From positions 434,012 through 498,011 of the forward strand of contig JAVTLE010000004.1 of the NCBI GenBank assembly GCA_033439295.1: 64,000 nt of DNA, in the 5' to 3' direction. The DNA is from Deuterostichococcus epilithicus (taxonomy: Eukaryota > Chlorophyta > Trebouxiophyceae > Prasiolales > Stichococcaceae). A model generated the notes under the pieces. It worked only from the letters and a program-made list of their open reading frames with translations. It made no database searches and was not told where the DNA came from. Made by a program: the position numbers and the translations under genes. Below are positions 1 through 10,911 of the stretch, in pieces. Position 1 is the stretch's first letter, and each line of letters starts with the position of its first letter.

Positions 1-297
1 GGTGCTGCGCATGCGCTGGAAGGACTGCCGCATGGTGCCGGCGGCGCGCGCCGAGCTGTGCAGCCGGGACAGCCGCGTGGCCGACCGGTTGAACGTGTTC
101 GCCCGCGACACAGACTTGCTGAAGGACTTCATTGGCGCGTCCATGTCAGGCATGTCGGTCATCGTGTCCTTCTCCTCGTCCTCCATGTCCATCTCCTCCT
201 TCTCTGGGTCGCTCTCCCGCGGCAGCGAGGCCTGGAGATTGAACTGGGGCAGGCGCGCCCCGTTGCCCGTGGGCTCTGCCGTGTCGTCGAGCGGCAT
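1..297 (-). CDS. 5' exon of an unknown gene, cut by the window edge
   Basis: On the minus strand an ATG at 297 opens a 99-codon frame that stays open to base 1. The N-terminal part is acidic, with clusters such as EKEEMDMEDEEKD followed by TMTDMPDMD. It then turns basic and serine-rich (SFSKSVSRANTFNRSATRLSRLHSSARAAG). This acidic-then-basic layout looks like a cytosolic or regulatory tail rather than a catalytic domain. No family was recognised. The Ser/Arg-rich part could be a phosphorylation target, but that is inference. The downstream exons lie outside the window, so the product cannot be named. The two plus-strand frames over the same bases have the look of shadows. Confidence 0.5.
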   Translation of the reverse strand, partial: MPLDDTAEPTGNGARLPQFNLQASLPRESDPEKEEMDMEDEEKDTMTDMPDMDAPMKSFSKSVSRANTFNRSATRLSRLHSSARAAGTMRQSFQRMRST

Positions 298-1087
298 GGT
301 GCCGATCGACCGTGCGAGACGGAGTGCCGAATCGTTTGCGGGATCGCCTGTGTCACAGTCTCATTGCCTTGCTGCAGGCCGGGCGCTGTGACAAGTTGGC
401 AGAGGGGCGTCGTGCAGTAGAATCTGTGATACGCGAGATAATGAATGTTACTGCCAGTACATTTGGAAGTATTGTTACATCAAGTGAGTGCCAACCTTGC
501 TGCCCCCTGTCATTCACTGCGAGCTCTCGAGATCGCCACGTGAGCACCTCGTACACTCACAATCAATCGTGTGATGATTCACGCTGATGAATGCTAAGGT
601 ACGCCTGAGACCTCTGCAACTCCACTACAGTACCAGGTCTGTACCGGCCGGGCGCCCCGAAACACGAAAACAGACACCACAGCTGACGGCGGCCGGTCCG
701 CAGCAATGCACGGCGGAATTACTGCTCCCCAGTGTAACAGCCGTGCCGGGCTACACAGCAGCAGGCTTCTGACACTCATCAACGACGCTTGCCCCTCCTC
801 CGTATCATCGTCCAGGGGAGCCGCCCAGCTACTGGCAGCACGCTTTCTTCAGCCGCCTGCAGCACCCGCCGCTGACTCCGCCCGGCTGTCAGGCATTACC
901 TGCGGCAGCGGCCGCCGCTGCCAGGGCCGCCTGGTTGTTTGGATTCGAAGGCGACTTGAGCCACGCCTGCACAGTCCAAGCGCGGCCGCGATGAAGCCGG
1001 TGTGCTGCATGAGATGGCGGATTTGCGGCACGGCAGTGGCAGCTCACATGCACTCACGGCGCTTCTGCACGGTCACAGCGCTGTGAT

Positions 1088-3092
1088 TCAGCAGAGCCAC
1101 ACCTTCCAGGCTAGGTCCTTGTACTGTGACGTCCGCAGACCGGGTTTGTCCTGCAAACGAAGGATCCAAAAGCATTACTTCATCAACACGATGGCTTTCA
1201 GGGTGTTTGGGTGAGAGTGTACAACGGCAGTAGCGACCTGGGCATCGCTGGGTGATGGATTCCAGCGACTCGCATCGTGCCAGACCACTGTGATGTGGGC
1301 ATGTGACACATGCTGCGCACCTGCCGCAAGCGCGCAATCTCCTGCTCCTCGAATGCCAGGTGTGCTGCCTTCTGCCGCCTGCACACGACGAATTGCTTGC
1401 AACTGGTCAGACGCTCATCGCTGGCCAAACAACATACAATGCCACCACTGTGACGCCGCTCCACACATGCAGGGTGAAGTGCACAGCAGGCAGCGCAGCG
1501 ACAGATACGACTCTCCGGGTCCTTGCAGGCAAGCAGTCTTCAGCACACATGTGCAGCAACCCTGCAGGCACACGCTGCCATGGTCCGGGTGCGCCACACC
1601 TCTCCGGGTGCGCGTCTGCTTCCTGCTGCCCGCCCACGCCCAGCATCTTGATGGCCTGCTCCACGGACCGAGCCTCCTCTCCCTCCGTCTGCCGGTTGAC
1701 GTTTTCTGCCTGCAGTCGTCGGTGGAAACGGTGAGTGGGGAAGTCAAACGTGTAGGGTCTGCGCTGCATGGAGCGCGCCTCCTCCCGCTATCTGCCCGTC
1801 GTCAAGTCTTCTGCCTGCACCACGTGGAAAAGATGGGTCGAGTCCCTTTTCGAGAGGTTTGACTGGGGATATGCTGCCTTGCTGCCTCACGGAGCACGCC
1901 CCCTCCGCCTGCCAGGCAAAGAGTCTTCGCCTGCCACCCCGCACATGGCCAAGTCGAGGTCTCCACCTCCCTGTCAAGCTGCAGCCCCCTCGCCCTTCGG
2001 CTGCCACTGATGCGCTCTGCCTGGCAGGAGCAAGACACCTTTTGTGAGTCCGCACCATGCATGCGGATATTTGCGCGCCACTTTGAGCGCCTCATAGCGC
2101 TTTGTGTATCGTTCCAGGTTCGCTCTTGACGGATTCCATTCCAGGCCTCTCTGCTCAATGCTGCAGGCCCGTGCTGGCCTGCTGGCTAAGCATTTCAGCC
2201 TTCCTTCACGCTCTACCTGGAAATTCGACAAGGGAATCCGAGGACTGTGGTGGCGGCGAGACCCAGCCTGATGTTCACCAGGGCGGACCCAGCACTCACA
2301 TCCACCAGGGCGGCGTAGCTGTCCTCTGTGACGGTGCGCTTTTTGACGGCGCCGTCCTGTTCTGCGGCGGCGGCGCGTGCCTTGGCCTGCTCCTCTTTCG
2401 TCTTCTGCAGCTGGAAGTTGGTCACCTGCACACCACGGAAGCTGGAAGCTGGTCACCTGCGCCGGGACAGCACCGGAAACAATCGTCGCCTGCGTGCCGG
2501 AGGCTCCATGCGGAAGCTGCTGTCAGGCGGGGCGGCGCGTTCGTGGCGGCCATGTGGGCAAGCGCTCAGCGCAACCGCTGTCCGATGTGGTTGATGCTCA
2601 CGTGACCAGCTGGCGACTGTGGCGTCATCACCGGCCCGCATTTCGCGCGCCAATGCGCACTCCGCAGCACCCGCGGCGCCATTTGCGGCGCATGGCACAG
2701 CATGCAGTGCATGGTGCACTGGCTTGCATGCTGTCGAAGAGGCTATGCACTTCTGCATTCCAGGTGCACTTCTGCATTCCAGGTACGTCTGCAACTCGAG
2801 ACCGAAGTACCTTGGCCTTAGGCTCCTTTTTCTTGCCCAGCTTGGCGAGCTCCGCCTCCTCGGCGGCAGCAAGGCGCTTGACCTCTGCGCGCTTTGCCGC
2901 GGCCTCCGCCGCTGCGGCCGCCTGCTTCTCCTTGGCCAGCTGCGCCTTAGTCAGCTTGCCCTCTCCGGCCGCCGCCCAGTCTGCATCTTCCTTTTGGGCG
3001 GCCTCCTTGTCCTTTTTGGACGACTTGGCCGTCTCCTTGGCGGCGCGGGCATCGGCCGCCTTCTCGTTCACGCCCTTCTTGAGCTTGCCCAT
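1088..3092 (-). CDS. CCDC124 / Lso2-like ribosome-associated coiled-coil protein, five exons
   Basis: Five exons (3092-2811, 2425-2300, 1709-1600, 1378-1321, 1150-1088) join in phase into 212 residues. The order matches plant CCDC124: a basic N-terminus starting MGKLKKGVNEKAADARAAKE, a Lys/Ala/Glu-rich coiled coil, the central stretch NVNRQTEGEEARSVEQAIKML, a linker ending HPER, then AFEEQEIARLR and a C-terminus KPGLRTSQYKDLAWKVW. CCDC124 and yeast Lso2 are known to bind ribosomes and to act in translation recovery and ribosome hibernation; the same role here is inferred. All splice sites are GT-AG. The start is the first ATG and fits the family N-terminus. The 900-base intron between exons 2 and 3... 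is GC-rich and repetitive. The gene is probably divergent from the PIG-B homologue. Confidence 0.88.
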
Positions 3093-4898
3093 GGCGTAAG
3101 CGCGATGCTGACTGCGATGGCGCAAGATTGTCAGAGAGTTTGCAGCAGCTTGCAGCAGACCCTATAACGCTGAGCAGGCTGTTGCTGGAGAGATCCGCAA
3201 TGCCTTATGCAGCTGGAAGCGAGCGGCCGTAACCGGATGTGATGCGCACGCTTCAGCGTGAGCGATGAGGAGAGGGTTGAAAGTTGCAAGTCTGACGCCG
3301 TCTGCGCCGTCAGGGCGTTGGGCGTGAATCGAGACAATAATACAGGACAATAATACAGGATTCACAATCCCCAGTTGCTGACAGACAACTGTCTGACACC
3401 CCGATGAGGATGCGGGCCGAGTCCCTCGCAAGGCCATACCACAGCGTGTCGGGCATAGTCTCGCTAAGTTGAGGCCAGAAGCATCAAGTCTATTGCGTTG
3501 CCCGGCGCTCCTCTCCCAGCGGTGCACACGACTGCCACGGTCAAAGGGATAGGCCGTCCATCTGGTCATGGGATAGCGCAGTCCCCGCGGTAAGGCCGGT
3601 ATGCTATGAAGGCGGCAGATTAGCAGGAGTCTAAAGTCTCTGAAGCGCAGCTCTGCGTCAGGTTGTTGACCTTGGGCCAGGTAGCTGTCTTGGCGCCGGC
3701 ACCACCGCGGCTGGTTGACACCGCCGCGCTGGGGTCGGCAAGAGCGACACACTGTGCACCCTGTGGCACAGGCGTCACGGCGGCGCCTGCGCTCCACCGA
3801 TGGGCACGAAGCTGGTGTTCTCAAATCTACTGAAGCAAGTCGTGGTCCCTTGCGATGCATGACAGTTTGCAGCTGCGGGCTGCGGGTCTGGACATGCGCA
3901 GCGGGGGCATTTGGGACATGGCTGTGGAGGGACTTCCCTGAGAGTGCGAGGGGCGTTGCTGTATCCAGCGAGTCTTGTGCTTCTTCACGGGGCCGTCCGC
4001 GGCCCCTGCCGATGGCCTCGTGGCGTGTTGTTTCTGCAGCACCGCATTGCCGTGCTCAGTTGTAGCGGCAGCCGCCGTTGCCTCCAGTATTCTTGTGCTG
4101 GGCGTATGATGACGGCCACTGCGTCTGAGAGCGGTCTCCCATCCAGCAAGCAGGTCCCGGATACTCTGCGTTCCGGGTTGGTCCATCTGAACGCCGTCTC
4201 TTTTCGGCGGCAAACGGGCCGCCGCCTCCAGCTTGGCGCGCTTGACGCCGACTGCCTGCGAGTGCTCGCAAGGCGCAACCTCTGCTCGCAACGGGATAAC
4301 CAGCACATTCTCCGAGGAGACCTCTGCGCCATCTGCCAGCCTGGCTGGCCTATGGCACTCTTCTTTTCGGTCGGCTGCTGCCGATCTCCGCCGGTGTACT
4401 TCCCCGCCCAGAGGTACTCAGCCATGCCCTGCAGAGGCCCTCACCCACCAGCGTCCAAGGCGTGACCTCATCAGCGTTCGCGTCAGCGAATGTATCACGT
4501 GCTGCATATGCAGGCTGCGCCTGCGCTGCCGGGTTCGAACGGATGTTGCGGCCTGTGCTACTGAGCCCAACTGTGCACGCAGGGGCACTGTCTGACGGGC
4601 CTGGGCGGCAACGGCGCGCAGGGGCTGGGTCGGCATTGCGCACGGGACGAGCGCATCGCAGGTGTCGTCGCCGCCCAAGCGCTGACACCAGGCGCGGAAG
4701 GAGTATAACCTGTGCCCGCGCCGCCAGCTGTGCCGCTGGCGCCGGCCAGCTGTGCCTTGCATCTGGTGGTGCTCACAGTGGCCTTGTCTGTGGGCCGGTG
4801 CCTGGCAGCACGGGCCCCTCCAATGTCCAGGGATGCTTCACTGGGTGCCGGTCTGCGGCACATCAACCACGCAGGGCGTCCGTAGCATGCTCCGCAGG
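3093..4898. other. 1.8-kb stretch without a firm gene
   Basis: This lies between the CCDC124 start and the first firm exon of the PIG-B homologue. The minus strand holds an open stretch (about 4340-3842) encoding a Lys/Arg/Gln-rich peptide, for example AVGVKRAKLEAAARLPPK and SIRDLLAGWETALRRSG. It could be an exon of an unrecognised gene; an ATG at 4425 opens a second frame (MAEYLWAGKYTGG). On the plus strand 3920-3990 gives a faint match (LRVRGALLYPASLVLLHG) to the segment that follows the TWEW motif of PIG-B, but the frame breaks and no FxPDE motif was found. Neither is strong enough to call a gene. Confidence 0.3.
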
Positions 4899-7460
4899 TG
4901 GGCGCTGGTTGGCCAGCTGGCGTTCTGGTTGAATGCCTACTTTTTGGTCCGCACTATGTCGTGCGCCCTGGAGGCGACCGCCGCGTCTGAGGTCCTGTAC
5001 CACCTGGCCCGCTACAGGGCTGCCAATGCAGCAGACGGCGGGGCGGGCGGCAGCATAGCAACCGGGAGCGGGGGCGTCACTGGCGGGGCAGCAAGCGGCC
5101 GGCAGCTGACCGCGGCGCTGGCGGCAGCCGGGCTTGGCGTTGCAGTGCGGCCGGCCAGCCTGCTGCTCCGACCTCCGCCCGGTGTGCACCTGCCGCCTCC
5201 TCCTGGCAGGGAAGCAAGTGTGTGCTGTGTCGGCAACCCACCTCACGCCGGGTGCTCTTGTGCATGGCGCATTTCTGCCATGCTCTGCAGGGTGTCAGGA
5301 CATGCAACCCCTGCACCATGAGCGCGGTGACCGGTAGCAGCTGTGTGCGTGTGCGCAAGCCTGATCGAGCTCTGGCGGCCAGGGGCGGCAAGGTTGATCC
5401 TCCTGAGGCGCGGCCTTATCCGCCGGCGGCGTTGTGGCGGCGCTGTTGAGCCTTGTCAACAGGGCAATGTACGGCGAGCAAGCAGCAACGAAACAACGCT
5501 CGAGACCGGCATCGCACCGCATGATCGGTGTCGCGTCTCCGCCCCCAGCCGTCGTACAGAGGCGCCACGGCGTCTTGCTGAGACCATGTGCCCACTCCGC
5601 TGTGGCGTGGCTGATGTATCATTACCTGAGTCGGGCGGCAGCTGCATGACTGCAGCCAGGGGCGCCACAAAACCTCCGGACAGACCTGGTATTCCAAGCC
5701 CCAGGTCGCCGCCGCAGGTGGCTGTCTGTGCTGTGGGAGTTTGCCAAATTCAGCCCGCTGGCTCTGGCGGGCGGCAGTGCCCAATTTTCATGCACGTTGC
5801 ACTGGATTCTGAGCAAGGGGTTTCCGGTCGTCGCTACCAGCCTGCTGCCGCTGGGTGCCGCTGGCATGGCGACGTCCGACAGGCAGGGCCCTTGGTCCAG
5901 ACGCATGTCCCATTCTGCAGTACTCGTTGCATTGTCAGGACCAGCTGCAGTGCGTCCAGCCGGTTGTCCGGCCTCCGGCACCAGCTGGCGATGCCCTGCC
6001 GCACACTAGGACTGCAGATGCGGTCACTCGGACCGCGGGAGGCCTTGGTGATGAGGTGATGTCATGGGCGCTGGAAGCGCACAGCAGAAAGAAATCGATC
6101 ATTTGGTGGCGGCTCGCTGGCGGGAGCTGGTGCTGCGGCTGGAGGCCGCCGAAAGCGTGACACACAAAGCAAGTTTTCCAATAGAATCTCGGCCTGATTC
6201 TTGCGGCGCATAGGTGGAAGCTGGCGCTGCTGACGACGTTGGAAGCACAAAGCAATGGCAATTTCTGGGAAACATGGCTTTGTTGCTTTGTTGGCGTGCA
6301 GGCGAGAGCTTGCGCTGTTGGCGTCCTGGAGCCTGCCGGTGTACAGCCTCCCAGCGCGGGAAGGGTCCCCCCTTCCCACTTCCAGCACTCGTCACACCCT
6401 GCTGCGGCGCCGTGCGGCGGTGCTCTGGGAGGGGCAGGCGCCGCTTCCTGCTTCCGGCAGCCAGGCGCAACGACCAGAGGCTGCGCGAGAAGGCGCGCAG
6501 TCGACTGAGCCAGGCCAGGAGTGGCGACAGCGACGACAACCAACTGAGGCGGGCCCGGGCGCATTGCTGCCGGCGGGCCCGCAGCAGCCGCAGGCCGCGG
6601 CGGCATGTCGCAGTGTGGCACCGGGGCTGCGGCAGCGGGCGCCTGCGGCCATGCCAGCTGATGCCACTGCAGCCGGTGCGGCGTCCGGCGCGGAGGAGGG
6701 GTGCTGCGGCTAGCCGACCGCAGAGGCATGGCTGCGACAGCGGAGGCAATAGCACGGCTGGCGGTGTGACAGCCCTCCATTTCACCCCTCTCCTGAATCC
6801 TGCACAAGCCACGCAACGTTCTTGCACTCGCACATGCAACGCCGCCTGCCGATGCGCTTCCTGCAACGCTCGCCGCCGGGCTGCTGGGTGCCAGTGGAGG
6901 ACTGCTTAAACCCTTCACTGGGCGCATCGTCAGCCCCTGCAGCAAACTCTGCAGCGGGCCTGTCGGTGCTCCCCACCCGGGGGTGCGATGCACTTGCCGG
7001 CGGCAGGCGCTGGGGAGGATGTGTCAGAGCTCTTCATCTGGCCAACATCTGGCATGGTGGCGGCGGCGGCACCAGCAGCAACGATGTCAGGCTCTGGGGC
7101 ACGCCGCACCCCCGGGGCTGCGCCACTGGCGCACTGCCAACGGCGGTTTGACGCCGCCGCCGCCGCCTACGACACTGGCCTGGCTTCCGCAGCAAGCGGC
7201 AGCGCTTTGAGGCAGCACCGGCGGCATTTCTGGAACGGACGCATCCTCTGGGAGGCCTCCTGGCAATGGTGACGGCAGCGGCGGCTGCAGCAAACAAATG
7301 TGAGTCGGAGAGTCTGCCGACGCAGATCGTGCCGTTCGACCACATGCTGGAACATGCTGTTGCGCCGTGGTTACGACCATGGGGCTATGTGCGGAGTCGC
7401 CTTCAAGACTTGAGAGCAAAGTCACAAACGAAGTGGCAGGACGAAAACCCAATCCGGTAA
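4899..7460 (+). CDS. GPI mannosyltransferase 3 (PIG-B/GPI10) homologue, diverged; 5' end unresolved
   Basis: Exons from about 4899 give RWALVGQLAFWLNAYFLVRT followed by MSCALEA, the PIG-B/ALG9-family segment around RTxSNSLEA. Next come GVAVRPASLLL (family LRPTA), LSLVNRAMYGE (family DRxxYG), WLSVLWEFAKFS (family NFLxFN), LPMRFLQRSPP (human PIG-B has LPMRFLQCPP) and a last exon with LPTQIVPFDHML ending at TAA 7458-7460. PIG-B is a multi-pass ER enzyme that adds the third mannose to GPI precursors. Several signature residues are altered. The HPWHWY motif after the FYG position reads TLHW, with two codons fewer. The MPCHATP segment reads TSHATF. The HKEFR segment was not found. The N-terminal exons with the FDPDE and TWEW motifs were not located. 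It may be a fast-evolving gene or a decaying one. Confidence 0.6.
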
Positions 7461-7886
7461 TGAACGAGGTCGAACCGAGTCTTAATTATTTGAATGATGC
7501 GCTGCTGAATTATTTGACTGGGTCCTCCAAGTAGCTGAATCCTTGATGTACCTAGACAGGTGGACTGAAAACTGAATACTTGATGTACAGCAGCTCCTGA
7601 AGCCGCTGATGCACAAACAAATCAATTCATGGCAATAGTCTTGCATAATCATCTCATACGTACGGCTGTAATGAAGGGCTTCAACAACAGGAATTGAAAT
7701 GCATGTCTGACCCATCGGTGCCACCAAGAAGCTAGCAGGCCACCGTTGTGCTTGGCGAGGTACCCCTGATGGAAAAGTACATTGGTGTCGCTCGGACTCT
7801 TTTGCACAGACCCAGCGGCGAGGCGACGCCCATTCTGCGTTGAGGGGCGGTGCCAGCGATAGGCGCCGCCCATCACTGCCCGTACC

Positions 7887-9554
7887 TCAAAGCGCCGCGG
7901 CGGCTGGCCGCTCCAGGGCTTGCCGAGGGGCGGGGGCCGCAGGCAATGCGGGCGGCGGCCGCCTCGGCGCCCGCCGCGCCGCCACACACGCTGCGAGGGA
8001 CGTGGCCCGCTCGCGTGTCGTGTCGGCACTCAGAGACCGCATCGACTCGAGCTGGAACGGAGCCGCCTCCGGTGCCGGCGGCCAGGGCGCCAGCCACTCT
8101 GCTGACAGGCGCTGCCGGTTAGAGCCACACAATGCAGCAGCGCCGGTGGCGTAGCCCGCATCAGCATCACCATACCGCTTGGCGCAGGCACGCCCTCGCG
8201 ATGGACCAGTGGCGGGCACGCCGACGCGTGCCATTGATGCCAGGTAGGCCTCGAGCGCCCTGCTGCGGCCGGCGCCGCCAGCGGCCGCAAGCAACCGTGC
8301 GATGTGGCTGCTTGCTGCCAGGTGCAGCGGCGTCAGGCCATAGGTGTCCTCCACAGACACCTGCAACGAGGCCTCAACCGTCAGCAGGCAGCCAAGGAGA
8401 GCGCGACTCAACACAGCGGCGCCGGACCTCTGGATTGACGCTGCTTGGCATTAGCCTTTAAAATGCAGAGCAGCTCGTGGAGGCAGCATTGGGTGGTGAA
8501 GCCCAATTCGAGCTTCTTCGTTCAACCGCACTGCAGCCTAGGCTCCGGTCACACAAAGCGCACAATATTACCTGGGCGCCTTGGTACAGCAGAATATTCA
8601 GGATTGCCGCCGCCGCCGCCGCTGATGCGCCCGCTTCGTCGCGCGCCGCCGCCGCAAGCTCGTGCAGTGCGGTGCGGCCCACAACATCGCGGGACGACAC
8701 ATCTGCGCCGGTCTGCACCAGCGCTGCTACCCGGTGGAGGTCCAGCGCTGCGGTCGCCAATCGCAGCTTCCGGTCCAGCCTGCACATCAATTGATCAGAA
8801 GTGGCGCGTTTTTTTTTTTTTTTGGTACTGGCAGCTGTGGCATAGAAGCTGTCCACACTGCGGGAGGGGGACCGACTTTGGCACCTGTCCTCCGACTGGC
8901 CCCGACACAGTGCACTGGTGACACAAAAAACATAATTAGAGCGAGGCGCGCGCTCACGAGGCAGACAGCTCGGCCTCCAGCCTCTGAGCTGTTGTGCGCA
9001 GCTCGTCCTGTCTGCCGGCGCCACCGCCGTCTTCGCCGCCGAAAGCCGCGGCGAGTCGCAGGCCGCGGCGCCACGCCCAGGGGTCGTGCAGCATGGCTAC
9101 CGTGCTTCCATCGCGAGCCTCGGCGGCGACAGCTTCCTGCCGCGCTAGCGAACGCTGCGCCGATGCCGGCAGCTGCGCGGTGAGTAGCGGTTGAGCTGCA
9201 GCTGGGACGAGCCCAGCGCTGAGGCCTGGTCGCACCAGATCCGCTGCGGCAGCAATGCTCAGGTGTTCCAGCGGCGAGCCGCCATACTTCGTCATCACAG
9301 AGCGCCGCCGCCGCCGCTCGATGCTGTTCCCAGACTCCGCCGCCGACGCCGCTCGCAGGAAATCGGTGCCCTGCAGCGGCAGTGTGCGCTGCACAGGGGC
9401 CGCTTCAACCCAGTCTTCGTCATGTTCGCCTGCCGCTGCCGGTGCGGCGGCGGCCCGCGGCCCTGGCTGCAGCGGCGGCAGGTGCTGCGGCATGAGGTCT
9501 GGCCAGCGGGCTGCCACTCCCGCCAGTCCATGGCAGCCACCCCTGCATGCAGCA
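7887..9554 (-). CDS. Ankyrin-repeat protein, 5' end uncertain
   Basis: Minus-strand coding blocks run from an acceptor near 9554 to a TGA at 7887-7889. The first block is Ala/Gly-rich and contains MTKYGGSPLEHLSIAAAADL and DGSTVAMLHDPWAWRRGLRL. The second (about 8795-8575) reads KLRLATAALDLHRVAALV followed by GADVSSRDVVGRTALHELAA, a clear ankyrin helix pair, and ends at a CAG|GTAATA donor. The third block (from 8362) continues with EDTYGLTPLHLAASSHIARL, another ankyrin repeat. A long Ala/Arg/Pro-rich tail follows. Ankyrin repeats mediate protein binding and no catalytic domain is visible. The start codon is not resolved: the first block begins in frame after a tgcag acceptor, so an upstream exon is needed. 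It is convergent with the PIG-B homologue. Confidence 0.62.
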
Positions 9555-10911
9555 GAGCCGAGTCTCAGTCAGTCCGCCCTTGGGGGAGGCTCAGCCGAAG
9601 TCCTCAGCGTGACGGCAGCTCATGTATCGATAAGGCACTGACTGAACATCTGCACGCACTGTTGGATTGCTTGCAGGAGGGCGGAGACTGAGCACTTGTT
9701 CGCGTGTAAAATTCGCCAAAGGCGGGGGATTTGCATCAGTGAGACCCAGCTCGTCCGTTGCCACGGCCGCCGTTTCCAGGTACTTGATCTGGCCGTCGAA
9801 TTTGCGTGCCAGGTATCAGGTACTATCTTAGGTAAGAAAAGTGCAGCCACCACCTGCCCGTACCGTTCATTCCAGCCCCTCAGATCAGGTGCTTGCGCTG
9901 ATTGAGTGCATGCCTGGCCGGCGCTGATTGCGTGCGCGCGATCCTGCGCTCAGGAGCTCGCATCCATCGTCGCTGGGCAAGGAGACCCGCCCGCCCGTAC
10001 CGTGATGGCGGACGCGAAGTAGAGATTCAATGCCTATGGCTAGCTCAAGAGTCATTCAACCCCATGCGCGAGACGGGCGTCTCGAAATATGCCTTGACCG
10101 GGCTCGGTACGTTTTGGATTGCGGCAATTGGGGACTGACCTTGATGGCATCAGGTGCGCGGTGGCGGACGGTGATATACTCGCGCGACGCAGGTATTCCA
10201 CCAGCAAACTGCCGACACCTACTACAGCAGGCGTGATGGTTTGACTGAATGGACGCGCGCGCCACGACGCGTACTGCCGCACTATCAATCACGATGAAAA
10301 GCCTGATTCGCCTTTGAAGGCTCAGTCTGCCAGCGCTTGGCTACTAGATTTCCTGAGCCAATAATGTGAGACGACACTGGAACCGATGATGCGCAAGTGT
10401 GGTGCTGGATACTGCGCAATGAGGAAGTGCAGAAATTGTTTAGAAGTTCTCCAATGCAAAAGATCCACCGTTCCATCATCCGATTCATATGACACAATTC
10501 GTACGAGCTTGGTTCTCAGATTACGAAATTGAATTCCTTTGCCGGGTGTTACATAAGTGTGCTCGGGACGACACTCAGCGGAGACAGCAGAGGCACCACA
10601 TTCAAAGCCCCAGAATTTGAAAAGATTCAATCGCTGATTTTCCTCAGCAGTGCGGACCCTGCCGCCAGTCGATAGTCAAGCGCTCGCCCAGCAAACCATG
10701 CTCTCCTCGTGTTCAGGGTGGACATCGAGGAAACCCGCAGATTTGCTTGCCTGAGAGTCTCTCTGTGATTGCCCGCCCCGGCCCAGCGCCCACGCCCTTG
10801 GCGCAATCTATCCGCCATGACAGCTTTGTGCAGAACCACGCAGTGCAGCCGGCTCAACGCCTCCCTTCACAAGCTGTGCACAAAGGCGCGAGCACGCCTG
10901 GCTTGCTCCGG
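9555..10911. other. Poorly resolved 1.35-kb interval with exon-like fragments
   Basis: On the minus strand 9815-9690 reads YLARKFDGQIKYLETAAVAT followed by DELGLTDANPPPLANFTREQ, which looks like genuine protein sequence. 10240-10135 gives RQFAGGIPASREYITVRHRA before a possible AAG|GTCAGT donor. They may be 5' exons of the ankyrin gene or pieces of another gene; no family was recognised and the joins cannot be settled. The stretch 10320-10620 is lower in GC and has an open frame without a recognisable domain. The 3' UTR of the TM9SF gene should fall just below 10912. Confidence 0.3.

Noticed and set aside
5935-6993. Long minus-strand open frame of 352 codons
   Set aside because: It overlaps the PIG-B homologue, is Ala/Pro/Arg-rich as expected of an antisense frame in GC-rich coding DNA, and shows no domain or splice context.
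8809-8826. Run of T (poly-A on the minus strand)
   Set aside because: Considered as a retroposed poly-A tail, but no duplicated gene body or target-site duplication was seen. It lies in an ankyrin-gene intron.
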